This document shows, piece after piece, positions 26,247-35,506 of a stretch of DNA of 64,000 nt. The translations under genes were made by a program, and so were the position numbers. The first letter of the stretch is position 1; each line of letters begins with the position of its first letter. The stretch spans positions 88,614-152,613 of the forward strand of contig JBAYUQ010000005.1 in assembly GCA_041675005.1 (NCBI GenBank), given 5' to 3'. The DNA comes from PGYR01 sp041675005 (GTDB lineage Bacteria; Bacteroidota; Ignavibacteria; Kapaibacteriales; UBA2268). The notes under the pieces are model-generated. The model was not told the DNA's origin and ran no database searches. It saw nothing but the letters and a program-made list of their open reading frames with translations.

Positions 26247-26855
26247 TTATTCGTTTGTTAACTTTCCTTGTACTCCATTCGGTTTACCTACTGGGTCCAA
26301 ATCTAAGCTATAAGTAAATTTGAAGTTAAACTTACGCGTCTTTGTAGGGGTAACATTGTCATCAGACAGTTCTAGATTATTAGTCCAAAAAGTCATAGTG
26401 TTATTATCATTTTTCTTGTAGTAAAGTTTACCCTTTGTAGCAACTGTCAAACCACCAGCTGTGTACCATCTGTTTGGCGCAGTGTCTTTGTTCGAATTTA
26501 ACTCACTTATTGAAAATTCTTTTTCTTTCATTTCCAATATAGAAGTTATATAATTCATTTCGCCAGAATTATCAGTAGGTAGTGGGTGTTTTACTTTCAG
26601 AGTAAATCCGTTGTTATTATTATCATCTGATTTAACTATCAACCACAGTTCATTAATAAAATTCTGATGAAATAGTCCAATATCAGTCAAGCTATATGTG
26701 TTCTCTGGCGAAACTAATGTATTGTTAGCAGCTAATGCTGTAGATGTTTTATTATCGTCATTTGGGTCAGTGCTATTGTCATCTTTACATGAACTTAAGC
26801 TCAACAATAATGATAGAAGAGCAATAGAAATAATTTTAGAAGCGATACTTCTCAT
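26247..26855 (-). CDS. Lipoprotein of unknown function
   Basis: 202 residues with a lipoprotein signal: a hydrophobic stretch and a lipobox-like LSLSSC with Cys23, followed by an Asp/Asn/Thr-rich linker (KDDNSTDPNDDNKTSTA). The mature part is beta-rich with no recognised domain. The linker style is like that of the four lipoproteins at 57156-61480, but the mature sequence shows no clear match to them. It is a single gene between convergent and divergent neighbours. Confidence 0.7.
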   Translation of the reverse strand: MRSIASKIISIALLSLLLSLSSCKDDNSTDPNDDNKTSTALAANNTLVSPENTYSLTDIGLFHQNFINELWLIVKSDDNNNNGFTLKVKHPLPTDNSGEMNYITSILEMKEKEFSISELNSNKDTAPNRWYTAGGLTVATKGKLYYKKNDNNTMTFWTNNLELSDDNVTPTKTRKFNFKFTYSLDLDPVGKPNGVQGKLTNE

Positions 26856-27135
26856 AGAAAACTCCAGTATAGGTTAAAAAATATCTAACAAATATAGTAA
26901 TCTAATTCGTCATATAAAAGACAATTTTAGTCCTTTGCTCTTTGCTCTTGAGTAATAAATAAAGAAAGTTTAGTGATTCTGAACGATTTTAGACCGTTTA
27001 TAGGGAAAAGTCAAAAACTAACATTGAAGAATAAGAATCTTGAACTAATATTCTTTCCTTTTTTTTGACTCAAAAAAATAAATTCTTCATTTGTTCTTTA
27101 AAACTCATATATTAGTACAAAACAATACAAATTAT

Positions 27136-28062
27136 ATGATAAATAGGTTAAAAGAAGCAATAAAAGACCCCAAAGGTACATTCAAAAAAGTGTATAGATG
27201 GCTCGAGCTATTCGAAGAGCGATTAGACAGGCATCAGACTTTTATGATGGCATCTGGGATCGCTTTTAATATTCTACTTTATCTTTTACCGGTCTTTCTT
27301 ATATTAGTATTGACTATCAGAATGTTTCTTGGCTCACAGGGTATAGTCGAAAAATTTAGTGGACTTCTATTTGATTTTCTGCCCCCAACTCAAGAAACTT
27401 ACGCTATGCTTGAAACTGTTTCCAGGGAAGTAGAAATATTAGTTCAGTACTCTTCTGTATTTGGTATTATAGGTGGTGTTACACTACTATGGTTATCTTC
27501 CTTACTTATTAGTTCTTTCAGAAGTGCTTTAAATGAGATTTACAGTCTAAAGAGTCGGCATATATTTATTCTTTATCGGTTTAAAGATATGTTGTTAACG
27601 CTAGTCCTTACAGTACTAATACTTATTTATTCTTACGCAGTTCCGATTGTTACATTTTTTATTGATTCCATAATCCATCTGCTTCCAGAAATATTTTCTG
27701 GATTTTTGACAGATATATTCTTAACTCTATTCTCGCTAATCACTTCATTCCTTCTAATTTATTTTATCTTCAGATGGGTACCTAATCAAAGAATACCCCG
27801 CAAACCAAGAGTATTTGCTACTACATTAACTGTTATAATGATAGAAATATCTCGTCACGTATTCGCTTGGTATATATCTTCAGTGACCGATTATGGTAAG
27901 TTCTATGGGACTTATGCCGTTATTGTATCTATAGCTGTTTGGGTGTATTACTCTTCACTTATTATATTATTAAGTGCCGAGCTAGGCAAATATATCTATG
28001 ACAACAAATGGGATCGTGAACATCAGTCAGAAGATACATTCGAAGATAGTTTGCTACCCTAA
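27136..28062 (+). CDS. YihY/UPF0761-family membrane protein
   Basis: 308 residues from the ATG at 27136; the frame stays open upstream to a TTG at 27091. It has six membrane helices and the YihY/BrkB layout: RHQTFMMASGIAFNILLYLL, LLISSFRSALNEIY, FRWVPNQRIPRKP, and SVTDYGKFYGTYAVIVSIAV with WVYYSSLIILLSAELGKY. The family was once annotated as ribonuclease BN in error; its true role, perhaps transport or lipid handling, is unknown. The 3' end overlaps the convergent exonuclease gene by 4 bases. Confidence 0.9.
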   Translation: MINRLKEAIKDPKGTFKKVYRWLELFEERLDRHQTFMMASGIAFNILLYLLPVFLILVLTIRMFLGSQGIVEKFSGLLFDFLPPTQETYAMLETVSREVEILVQYSSVFGIIGGVTLLWLSSLLISSFRSALNEIYSLKSRHIFILYRFKDMLLTLVLTVLILIYSYAVPIVTFFIDSIIHLLPEIFSGFLTDIFLTLFSLITSFLLIYFIFRWVPNQRIPRKPRVFATTLTVIMIEISRHVFAWYISSVTDYGKFYGTYAVIVSIAVWVYYSSLIILLSAELGKYIYDNKWDREHQSEDTFEDSLLP

Positions 28063-28787
28063 AATTTTAGGTATTTCTGCCATACTAAAAACAATTCCCA
28101 AGTAGCATTTATATCACGTAGACAATAATCAGATATAGTCGCAATCTCACCTTTATTGTACAGCTCCGAGACCATCGAACCATCTACTCCTTCGCTTTTA
28201 GGAGAAGTAATACCGAAGGCACGAGTATAGAAATCGAAGTTAAATCTTTTTGAAGCAGAATAAGGAGAAGGATTATAGAAGCTCAATTCATCTATCAAAT
28301 CTGTATGTCCTGGATAGTTCCATTTCGTTCCGCTCATCAGATTACGTGAAGGACGAATCTTGAGCAGCGCACTACGTAACATAAGAAAAGGAACATCAAA
28401 ACTACGACCGTTGAATGAGATTAGAGTCGCTCCGCTATACTTAGTCACAATCTTCCAAAATGCTTCTAATAGTCCTCTCTCTGTGTAAAGCAAACACTGT
28501 TTACCACTTGGCAAGGTTAACTCTGCACCTTCCTCCCCATCATAATCGGGCAGTGTAGAAAAAGCGGCTTCGTTCTTAATCTCGTACTCGCCGTTCACTC
28601 CTTCCATTAGCTGCAAACCAATGCAAACAACCTGAGCAGTGAAAGGATACAGTCCTAACATGAATTTCTTCTGTTCTATTTCTTCATCTGTAACTGCACC
28701 TCGTACTAGATACTCTTGTTGCGATTCGGAGAATGAGTCAAAGTCCAAAGAAGCTGTTTCTATATCAAATACTATATATCTTTCCAT
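28059..28787 (-). CDS. PolB-type 3'-5' exonuclease domain protein
   Basis: 242 residues from the ATG at 28787; an in-frame start at 28826 would add 13 residues. The exonuclease motifs of the DnaQ-like/PolB exo fold are visible: ExoI in VFDIETASLD, ExoII in LISFNGRSFDVPFLMLRSA, and a C-terminal region YCLRDINATWELF for ExoIII. This matches the free-standing 'predicted 3'-5' exonuclease related to PolB' family (PF10108-like). It would trim DNA or RNA 3' ends in the cytoplasm; its pathway is unknown. Confidence 0.85.
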   Translation of the reverse strand: MERYIVFDIETASLDFDSFSESQQEYLVRGAVTDEEIEQKKFMLGLYPFTAQVVCIGLQLMEGVNGEYEIKNEAAFSTLPDYDGEEGAELTLPSGKQCLLYTERGLLEAFWKIVTKYSGATLISFNGRSFDVPFLMLRSALLKIRPSRNLMSGTKWNYPGHTDLIDELSFYNPSPYSASKRFNFDFYTRAFGITSPKSEGVDGSMVSELYNKGEIATISDYCLRDINATWELFLVWQKYLKF

Positions 28788-28939
28788 CGTAGGTTTCTGC
28801 TGTTTTATTGATTCTATAATAGTCAATATAATGAAATTTATTAATTAACAACTGCCCATTCAATAAATAAAAATCACTCTCAAACATTATCCTTCTATTT
28901 TTCGGCAATTATACCAATATTTTGTAATTTTAGAGTTGA

Positions 28940-31696
28940 ATGATAAACAAAATTGAAAAACTAAACATAGGATTGGATAAAATGGATTTGAAAATAGCTT
29001 CCCTAACAGAGTTAGGAAAAGATAAAATTGAAAAACTTCCCTTCTCTATAAGAATATTATTAGAGAACGTTCTGAGAAACAAAGATGATTTTGCAATTAC
29101 GCAAGAACACGTAGATACATTGCTTAACTGGGATCCGAATGGTACTGATAAAGAAATACCATTCAAACCAGCTAGAGTATTAATGCAAGATTTTACTGGT
29201 GTACCAGCCGTAGTCGATATAGCTTCTATCCGTTCGGAAGTTATCCGAAAAGGTAAAGATGGTTCTAAAATCAACCCACTAATACCTGTTGATTTGGTTA
29301 TTGACCACTCTGTACAAGTTGATTTCTTTGGTACTGATTATTCATTGAAACGTAATGTGGATATGGAATATGAGAGAAACTTGGAGAGATACCAATTTCT
29401 AAAATGGGCACAAAATACATTCAAAAATTTCACAGTAGTACCTCCGGGTATGGGTATTTGTCACCAAGTTAATCTAGAGTATTTGGCGACTGGTATAGTA
29501 GAGCGTGATGGATGGGCTTTCCCAGACACATTAGTTGGTACTGACTCGCACACACCTATGGTTAACGGTATTGGAGTATTAGGATGGGGTGTCGGTGGTA
29601 TAGAAGCAGAAGCTGCTATATTAGGTCAACCTATGTTCTTTACTTGTCCGCAAGTTATTGGTTTGAGATTAACTGGTAACTTACAAGAAGGTATTACTGC
29701 AACTGATATGGTATTGGAAATCACTGAATTACTTCGTAACTACGGAGTAGTAAACAAATTCGTAGAAGTATTTGGTGAAGGTGTTGGTAATCTGAGCGTA
29801 ACAGATAGAGCAACTATCTCTAATATGTCTCCTGAGTTTGGCTGTACTGCAACTTATTTCCCGATTGACGATCAGACTATTGATTATATGAAAAGAACAA
29901 ATCGTTCTGATAAGCAAATCAAATTAGTTGAAGATTATTGCAAATCGAATATGCTTTGGAGAGAAAACGAAGATAAAATTGGTTATACGCATGTATTAGA
30001 ACTTGATTTGAATAAATTGAAGCCAAACGTAGCTGGACCTAAACGTCCTCAAGATAAGATTTTGGTTGAAGAATTAGGCACTAAGTTCCACGATTTATTG
30101 GATAATGGATATAGCCGTAAATATATTCCAATTCAAAATAGAAAAGAAAGTGCTTGGCTTTCAGAAGGCGGTTCGGGTACCGAATTTACTTTTGAAGAAG
30201 AACATATCGATGATAGAGATGTTTCATTAGAAGCATCTATAAAAACAGTAAGAATAAAACTAAAAGATGAAGAGTATGTACTTAGTGACGGTGCTATTGC
30301 AATAGCAGCAATCACTAGCTGTACTAACACTTCAAACCCTAACGTTATGATAGGTGCAGGTTTGGTTGCTAAAAAAGCAATCGAACGTGGGTTACAAGTT
30401 AAACCATGGGTAAAAACAAGTTTAGCCCCAGGTTCTAAAGTAGTGACTGAATACTTACAACGTTCAGGATTATTAGAAGATTTGGAAGCATTGAAATTCC
30501 ACCTTGTGGGTTACGGATGTACTTCATGTATTGGTAATAGTGGTCCTTTGCCTCCACACATAGATAGTGCAATAGACAAAGCAAACCTTGTACTGACTTC
30601 TGTTATTTCTGGTAATAGAAACTTCGAAGCTAGGGTTCACCCTAAAGTGAAGATGAACTTCCTTGCTTCTCCTATGCTAGTAGTTGCTTATGCACTAGTA
30701 GGTAGAGTAGATGTTAATATATTAGAAGATGTAATAGGTTATGACCCGAATGGTGAAGCTGTTTATCTGAAAGATATTTGGCCAACTCAGAAAGAAATCA
30801 ATGACGTATTAGCAGCATCATTGACAAAAGCAGATTTCGAAAGCACTTATAGTGTTATTTTTGATGGTGAAGAAGATTGGCAGAAACTGAATGCTCCTGT
30901 TGGCGAGAACTACGCTTGGGGAGACGATTCTACTTATATCAAAGAAGCTCCATTCTTCCAACAGATCTCTGAATCTGTTGCTGAACCTCAAGATATAGAA
31001 AACGCAAGTGTTCTACTTAAATTAGGCGATTCAGTGACTACTGACCATATTTCTCCTGCAGGTTCTTTTGCTGCAACTTCACCAGCTGGTAAATACTTGC
31101 AAGAAAATGGTGTTGAAAGACCTATGTTCAATTCTTATGGTTCTCGTCGTGGTAATCACGAAGTGATGATGAGAGGAACTTTTGCAAACGTTCGTATCAA
31201 TAATGCTCTTTCTGAAAAAGAAGGTGGTTACACAACTTACTTACCAACGAATGAGCCAATGTCAGTTTATGACGCTGCTATGACGTATATCGAAAACGAA
31301 ATACCTCTAGTTATCATAGGTGGTAAAGAATACGGTAGTGGTTCATCACGCGATTGGGCTGCAAAAGGTACAACTCTACTAGGTGTGAAAGCTGTAATAG
31401 TAGAGAGTTTTGAGCGTATCCACAGAAGTAATCTAGTTGGAATGGGTGTTATGCCTCTGGAATTCATAGGCACTGATCCAGACATTCTAGGTTTAGATGG
31501 TACTGAAAAATACACTATCAACGGTATAAGCGAAGGACTAACTCCTGCTAAAACTCTTAAAGTTGATTTCGAAAGAAAGAATGGCGAGAAAGGTAGCTTT
31601 GATGTACTTTGTCGTTTGGATTCTGAAATAGAGATCGAATATTACAAAAATGGTGGTATTCTTCACTATGTATTGCGTGACTTCTTGAAAAAGTAA
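28940..31696 (+). CDS. acnA: Aconitate hydratase, AcnA type
   Basis: 918 residues, standard for AcnA/IRP1-type aconitase, which interconverts citrate and isocitrate in the TCA cycle through a 4Fe-4S cluster. Cluster cysteines lie in ITSCTNTSNP (near residue 460) and YGCTSCIGNSGPL (near 525-530). Other family motifs are VLMQDFTGVPAVVD, GTDSHTPMVNGIGVLGWGVG, DSVTTDHISPAGS, and the swivel-domain YGSGSSRDWAAKG. It is monocistronic and closed by a strong terminator at 31721. Nothing unusual in length or active site. Confidence 0.97.
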   Translation: MINKIEKLNIGLDKMDLKIASLTELGKDKIEKLPFSIRILLENVLRNKDDFAITQEHVDTLLNWDPNGTDKEIPFKPARVLMQDFTGVPAVVDIASIRSEVIRKGKDGSKINPLIPVDLVIDHSVQVDFFGTDYSLKRNVDMEYERNLERYQFLKWAQNTFKNFTVVPPGMGICHQVNLEYLATGIVERDGWAFPDTLVGTDSHTPMVNGIGVLGWGVGGIEAEAAILGQPMFFTCPQVIGLRLTGNLQEGITATDMVLEITELLRNYGVVNKFVEVFGEGVGNLSVTDRATISNMSPEFGCTATYFPIDDQTIDYMKRTNRSDKQIKLVEDYCKSNMLWRENEDKIGYTHVLELDLNKLKPNVAGPKRPQDKILVEELGTKFHDLLDNGYSRKYIPIQNRKESAWLSEGGSGTEFTFEEEHIDDRDVSLEASIKTVRIKLKDEEYVLSDGAIAIAAITSCTNTSNPNVMIGAGLVAKKAIERGLQVKPWVKTSLAPGSKVVTEYLQRSGLLEDLEALKFHLVGYGCTSCIGNSGPLPPHIDSAIDKANLVLTSVISGNRNFEARVHPKVKMNFLASPMLVVAYALVGRVDVNILEDVIGYDPNGEAVYLKDIWPTQKEINDVLAASLTKADFESTYSVIFDGEEDWQKLNAPVGENYAWGDDSTYIKEAPFFQQISESVAEPQDIENASVLLKLGDSVTTDHISPAGSFAATSPAGKYLQENGVERPMFNSYGSRRGNHEVMMRGTFANVRINNALSEKEGGYTTYLPTNEPMSVYDAAMTYIENEIPLVIIGGKEYGSGSSRDWAAKGTTLLGVKAVIVESFERIHRSNLVGMGVMPLEFIGTDPDILGLDGTEKYTINGISEGLTPAKTLKVDFERKNGEKGSFDVLCRLDSEIEIEYYKNGGILHYVLRDFLKK

Positions 31697-31720
31697 GTAA
31701 TGCTTAGTAGATAAAATTAG

Positions 31721-31757
31721 AAAGCCATTTTCTTAATTGAGAATGGCTTTTTTTTGT
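31721..31757 (+). terminator. Rho-independent terminator after acnA
   Basis: AAAGCCATT (31721-31729) pairs with AATGGCTTT (31742-31750) and is followed by a T run. Confidence 0.9.
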
Positions 31758-31794
31758 TTTATTAAAATATGGCTAAGGCATAAACGAACTATGC

Positions 31795-32372
31795 TCCACA
31801 GTAGGAGCTGTCAGAACTTGTTCTGACTGAGGAGGATATTAAAAAATGCGGTCATTGAGGTTTTCGAAATGTGAGCATTCCAATAATTATTCCGCCTTCG
31901 ACTTCGCTAACGCCTAATACGTCGCAAACAGCGGAGGACATTCAAGTCATACTGAGCGGAGCGAAGTATCCAGGAGAACTGCGGAGCAGTTCAATATTAA
32001 TAGCTACAAATGACGATAATACACAAAACAACTCCTACGAGGAGTTGAATAAATATGGGACTAACGTCCAATCTGGATTGGTGATATACAAATTACCCGT
32101 CGGTTAAAACCGACGGCAATACATTCTATTTCTCTTAAAACAGCTTGCTTAGATAACCTAAAGTATTGCCGTTGGCTTTAGTCAACGGATACTGACATCC
32201 ACCCAAACATAGTGACTTTAGTCACATATTATATTGCCCCGGTGGGGCATTGGAGTTGGTGGGATACCACTTTTAGCTACAGATATACTGCCCCGCTGGG
32301 GCTTACAAGGAATTCATTTAAAACTCTTGGACTCTTCTAACGCCTGCAGCGTTATCAGAGTGACTTATTTTC
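31795..32372. repeat. Dense block of intergenic palindromic repeats
   Basis: The gap 31758-32382 has no credible gene. It holds, in order, GTAGGAGCTGTCAGAACTTG with TTCTGACTGAGGAGGAT (31801-31839), CATACTGAGCGGAGCGAAGT (31951-31970), GAACTGCGGAGCAGTTC with AATATTAATAGC (31977-32005), AACTCCTACGAGGAGTT (32030-32046), CCGTCGGTTAAAACCGACGG (32098-32117), CCGTTGGCTTTAGTCAACGG (32168-32187), GTGACTTTAGTCAC (32210-32223), GCCCCGGTGGGGC (32236-32248), GCCCCGCTGGGGC (32291-32303), and TAACGCCTGCAGCGTTA (32339-32355). An apparent 78-codon frame at 31871 is made of these repeats. Confidence 0.8.
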
Positions 32373-32382
32373 TAGCTGCGAA

Positions 32383-33792
32383 TTACTCCACAATCGCGAC
32401 TTCCACTTCGCTTTCGCTAATTTTAAGTTCGCCTTTGGCTTTTATTTGAGCGTATCTGAATCGTAATGTTATATAGCCAATGATAGCCGTTATAACAGCG
32501 CCAATAACTAATGACCAGAAAATGCCAACTAATCCGAAGTACATAGACCCGAAATATGCTAATGGAACGAAGAATACGAACATATAACCGATAGTCAAAG
32601 CAGCAGATTCTAGTGGGCGCTTCAATACGTTGAGTGAGGTAGTGCTTATCATTAGTACTCCTCTGAATGCCATTGCAAATGGGGTAATACTCAAGTAAAG
32701 TACCATTACCTCAACTACTTCTGGGTCTGACTTTACAAACCAAGATATTGGTTCTTTGAATAGCTCGAAAAATCCTATCATAGCTGCTCCCCATACGAAA
32801 CAGAAGGTGATTACCAATTTGAATGCTTTGTCTATTCTATCAAATTTAAGAGCTCCCCAGTTTTGCCCGATAAATGGACTGAGTACAGCCGCTGTTGCCA
32901 TGAAAACTGTCAGTACTAGCGATTCTATCCGTGAAGCAGCTCCGAGTGCTGCTACTGCTGCCTCGCCATAGTATGATGTGAAATCGATGATTATACCGAA
33001 CCCAGCAGGCAGTATTATATTACTTGCTGCTGTTGGTAAACCAACATGTAAGATCTCTTTCCAAGAATCTATAATCTCTTTTAGAGTAGGAACCTCAAAA
33101 GTAATCATATCATATTTGTAATAAAGAAGTCTGAATGCAATAACTAATGTCACTAATCTACCTATCAGTGTTGCTATAGCAGCTCCTTGTATTCCCATAG
33201 CAGGGACTGGCCCAAATCCAAATATAAAGATAGGGTCTAATATTATGTTTATACCTACGGCGACTAGCATAATATAGCTTGGAGTTTTTATATCTCCGGT
33301 AGCTCGTATTGCGTAGTTCCCCACCATCGGAACTATTAGGAAGATAGTGCCCGGTAACCATATATACATATATTCCCTTATGTACACCATGGTCGAATCA
33401 TCTGCCCCCATCGACTTGAATAATGGGTCAATAAATACTATACCTACGATGATTGTAATAGCAGTTACTATTAGTGCAAGTATGATGGAATCTGTGGCTA
33501 GTCGTTTGACTCTATGATCATCCCCCTCTCCAATAGCTTTGGAAATAACAGCAGTAGCTCCTATACCCAAACCCATTGCTATACCTATAACCACAAACAC
33601 CATTGGGAAAGTATATGTGATAGCTGCGAGTTGTTTGACACCTAATTTTGCAATGAAAACCGTATCTACGAAGTTGAACCCGATTGCGGCGCCTATACCT
33701 ATTGTCATAGGGATAGCACCGAATAATAATTGTTTACCTACATCGCCTGATATGAATTTGGCTCGATTCTCACTAGATTTTACTTCTTTCAA
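32383..33792 (-). CDS. MATE-family efflux transporter
   Basis: 469 residues with twelve predicted helices in the two-bundle MATE layout: N-bundle GAIPMTIGIGAAIGFNFVDT, VFVVIGIAMGLGIGATAVIS, and C-bundle AAVLSPFIGQNWGALKFDRI. MATE proteins export cationic drugs or metabolites using sodium or proton gradients; the substrate cannot be told. The C-terminal tail (GELKISESEVEVAIVE) is acidic and ends in the border of the repeat block. Single gene, with no adjacent regulator. Confidence 0.93.
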   Translation of the reverse strand: MKEVKSSENRAKFISGDVGKQLLFGAIPMTIGIGAAIGFNFVDTVFIAKLGVKQLAAITYTFPMVFVVIGIAMGLGIGATAVISKAIGEGDDHRVKRLATDSIILALIVTAITIIVGIVFIDPLFKSMGADDSTMVYIREYMYIWLPGTIFLIVPMVGNYAIRATGDIKTPSYIMLVAVGINIILDPIFIFGFGPVPAMGIQGAAIATLIGRLVTLVIAFRLLYYKYDMITFEVPTLKEIIDSWKEILHVGLPTAASNIILPAGFGIIIDFTSYYGEAAVAALGAASRIESLVLTVFMATAAVLSPFIGQNWGALKFDRIDKAFKLVITFCFVWGAAMIGFFELFKEPISWFVKSDPEVVEVMVLYLSITPFAMAFRGVLMISTTSLNVLKRPLESAALTIGYMFVFFVPLAYFGSMYFGLVGIFWSLVIGAVITAIIGYITLRFRYAQIKAKGELKISESEVEVAIVE

Positions 33793-33899
33793 TTAGTGCC
33801 TTGTGCTTGTGACTTTTTTGTAACGTGAATAACACGAATTTAATCAAAAATAATTTTAATTATATAATATGGTATGAGAATGAATAAAATAATGTGGTA

Positions 33900-34682
33900 T
33901 TACTTTTTATCTTCATCTACTAGGGTTTGCAATTCGAGGATTTTATCAGCATACTTAGATTTGTCTGAAGTGATTTCTTGCAGTTGCTTATAGATTATTA
34001 GAGCCTCTTCGAAGGCATCTTGTTGTTCATAGATTTTAGCAAGAGTAAGAGTCTCTTTTATATCAATCTCTTCTTGCTCTTCTCTTTCGCCTTTAGTTAG
34101 ATCGGAAACTACTTCTGGGTTAAGCTCATCATTTCTTATTGCTTGATGTATTTCTTTTTCTAAATCGGGTTTGATATCTTCAATTTCTTCTAGTTCCTCA
34201 GTCTCTTCGTCTTTTTCTTCGGTAATCTCCTTGTCTTCAACTGTCTCATCTTCAGTGCTTTCTATCACTTCAGGTTCTTCTATGTTAACAGGTGAATCAT
34301 CTTCAATTATTTCAGGTATTTCTTCGAGTATTACTTCGGGTTCAGTTTCTATTTCTGTTTCTAGCTTATTGCTTTCTTCAGCAACTTTTTCTGGAGCAAG
34401 TGCTTCGACTTCTGTGTCAATTGTTTGCTTAGATTTTGAGGAGTTAACTAATCTATCATTTTTGACATTGAACTTTATTACATTAGGTGCACTATCATAT
34501 ACTTCTTGCATTTGCTCATAGTCACCCATCTCATCCAAAGCACGGATAAGTACTGCGTAAGCTGTATAATACTCGGGGTATTTTGCTAATCCCCGAGTAC
34601 ACAATACCGCTGCTTCGCGTGATTTTCCTTCTTGTAATAGTTTTTCTGCTTCTACTAGAAAAGCTGGGTCAATCTCGTGCAT
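33900..34682 (-). CDS. TPR-like protein with a long acidic linker
   Basis: 260 residues. An N-terminal tetratricopeptide-like region (about 5-70, EAEKLLQEGKSREAAVLCTR, AYAVLIRALDEMGDYEQMQE) and a C-terminal TPR-like region (about 205-255, LAKIYEQQDAFEEALIIYKQ) are joined by a Glu-rich linker of about 100 residues (VEDKEITEEKDEETEELEE). No signal peptide, so it is cytoplasmic. The start codon overlaps the stop of the Bax-inhibitor-like gene by 1 base (TAATG), so the two are translationally coupled. It may be a scaffold; no function is known. Confidence 0.7.
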   Translation of the reverse strand: MHEIDPAFLVEAEKLLQEGKSREAAVLCTRGLAKYPEYYTAYAVLIRALDEMGDYEQMQEVYDSAPNVIKFNVKNDRLVNSSKSKQTIDTEVEALAPEKVAEESNKLETEIETEPEVILEEIPEIIEDDSPVNIEEPEVIESTEDETVEDKEITEEKDEETEELEEIEDIKPDLEKEIHQAIRNDELNPEVVSDLTKGEREEQEEIDIKETLTLAKIYEQQDAFEEALIIYKQLQEITSDKSKYADKILELQTLVDEDKK

Positions 34683-35392
34683 TAATCTCTGTTACCTAAT
34701 AATCTAAGCATAAATAAGAACATATTGATAAAATCTAAGTAAAGAGCAAGTGCCCCCATAACAGCACCTTTCTGAGCAAGTTCACTGTTTTGCATATAGT
34801 AGTGATGCATATTTTTTAATCTTTGTGTGTCGTAAGCTGTTAGTCCTGCAAAAATCAGAACTCCTAACACGGAAACTCCCATATCAAGCAAAGAACTTTG
34901 TACGAAAAATGTGTTAATTAACATAACTAATATAATACCGACTACTCCCATAAACAGGAATTTCCCGAATGCCGATAAGTCTTTTTTGGTTGTAAAACCG
35001 TAAACGCTAAGAGCGGCAAAAGCTCCAGCACTTACAAAAAAGGCATTGTAAATAGAGCCCATAGTATAGGCAGCAAAAATAGATGAGAAAAATACTCCAT
35101 TGAGTGCCGCATAAGCTATGAATATACCTGTTGCTGTTGTTGCCGAAATCTTATCAACTCTAAATGAGAGAAAAAACACAAGTCCTAACGTAGCAAGTCC
35201 AATGTATAGATTGTAAGGTGCCAAAGTAACCCACATACCACTATCGAAGATGTAGTATGCTAATAAGCCCGTGAGACCTAATCCACCTACCATCCATCCA
35301 TATACTTTCTGCATGAAAGCGGCTTGTGATGCTTGTACCTGACTTTGGCTAAGCCCTTGTATTGGTCTTAGCTGTTCTGAATAATCTATCAT
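34682..35392 (-). CDS. Bax inhibitor-1/YccA-family membrane protein
   Basis: 236 residues with seven membrane helices. Family signs are QAAFMQKVYGWMVGGLGLTG at the first helix, LNGVFFSSIFAAYTMGSIYN in the middle, and the C-terminal LIFAGLTAYDTQRLKNM with an acidic residue as in BsYetJ, a pH-sensitive calcium leak channel. YccA in E. coli interacts with FtsH. Either role is possible here. It is first in a two-gene operon with the TPR-like protein. Confidence 0.92.
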   Translation of the reverse strand: MIDYSEQLRPIQGLSQSQVQASQAAFMQKVYGWMVGGLGLTGLLAYYIFDSGMWVTLAPYNLYIGLATLGLVFFLSFRVDKISATTATGIFIAYAALNGVFFSSIFAAYTMGSIYNAFFVSAGAFAALSVYGFTTKKDLSAFGKFLFMGVVGIILVMLINTFFVQSSLLDMGVSVLGVLIFAGLTAYDTQRLKNMHHYYMQNSELAQKGAVMGALALYLDFINMFLFMLRLLGNRD

Positions 35393-35407
35393 TTATGCCC
35401 TCTAATA

Positions 35408-35456
35408 ATAAAAAAAAAGTATTTACTATTTCCATAGACGAAAATAGCAAATACTT
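35408..35456 (-). terminator. Strong terminator after the iron-binding lipoprotein gene
   Basis: On the minus strand, a 15-base arm AAGTATTTGCTATTT (35456-35442) pairs with AAATAGTAAATACTT (35431-35417) with a single mismatch, then the T run given by the A run at 35408-35418. Confidence 0.88.
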
Positions 35457-35506
35457 TATTGAAAAATAAATAAAAAATGAAATTATATTCAGATAACTTT
35501 AACTGA

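Noticed and set aside
31871..32107. 78-codon plus-strand open frame downstream of acnA
   Set aside because: It runs through several intergenic palindromes (TACTGAGCGGAGCGAAG, GAACTGCGGAGCAGTTC, AACTCCTACGAGGAGTT) and has no protein-like pattern beyond their translation.
31795..32372. CRISPR-like array
   Set aside because: The palindromes differ in sequence and spacing; there are no regular direct repeats, spacers or cas genes in the window.
34171..34521. 116-codon plus-strand frame rich in serine
   Set aside because: It is the reverse-strand shadow of the Glu-rich linker of the TPR-like protein; Glu codons read backwards give Ser codons.
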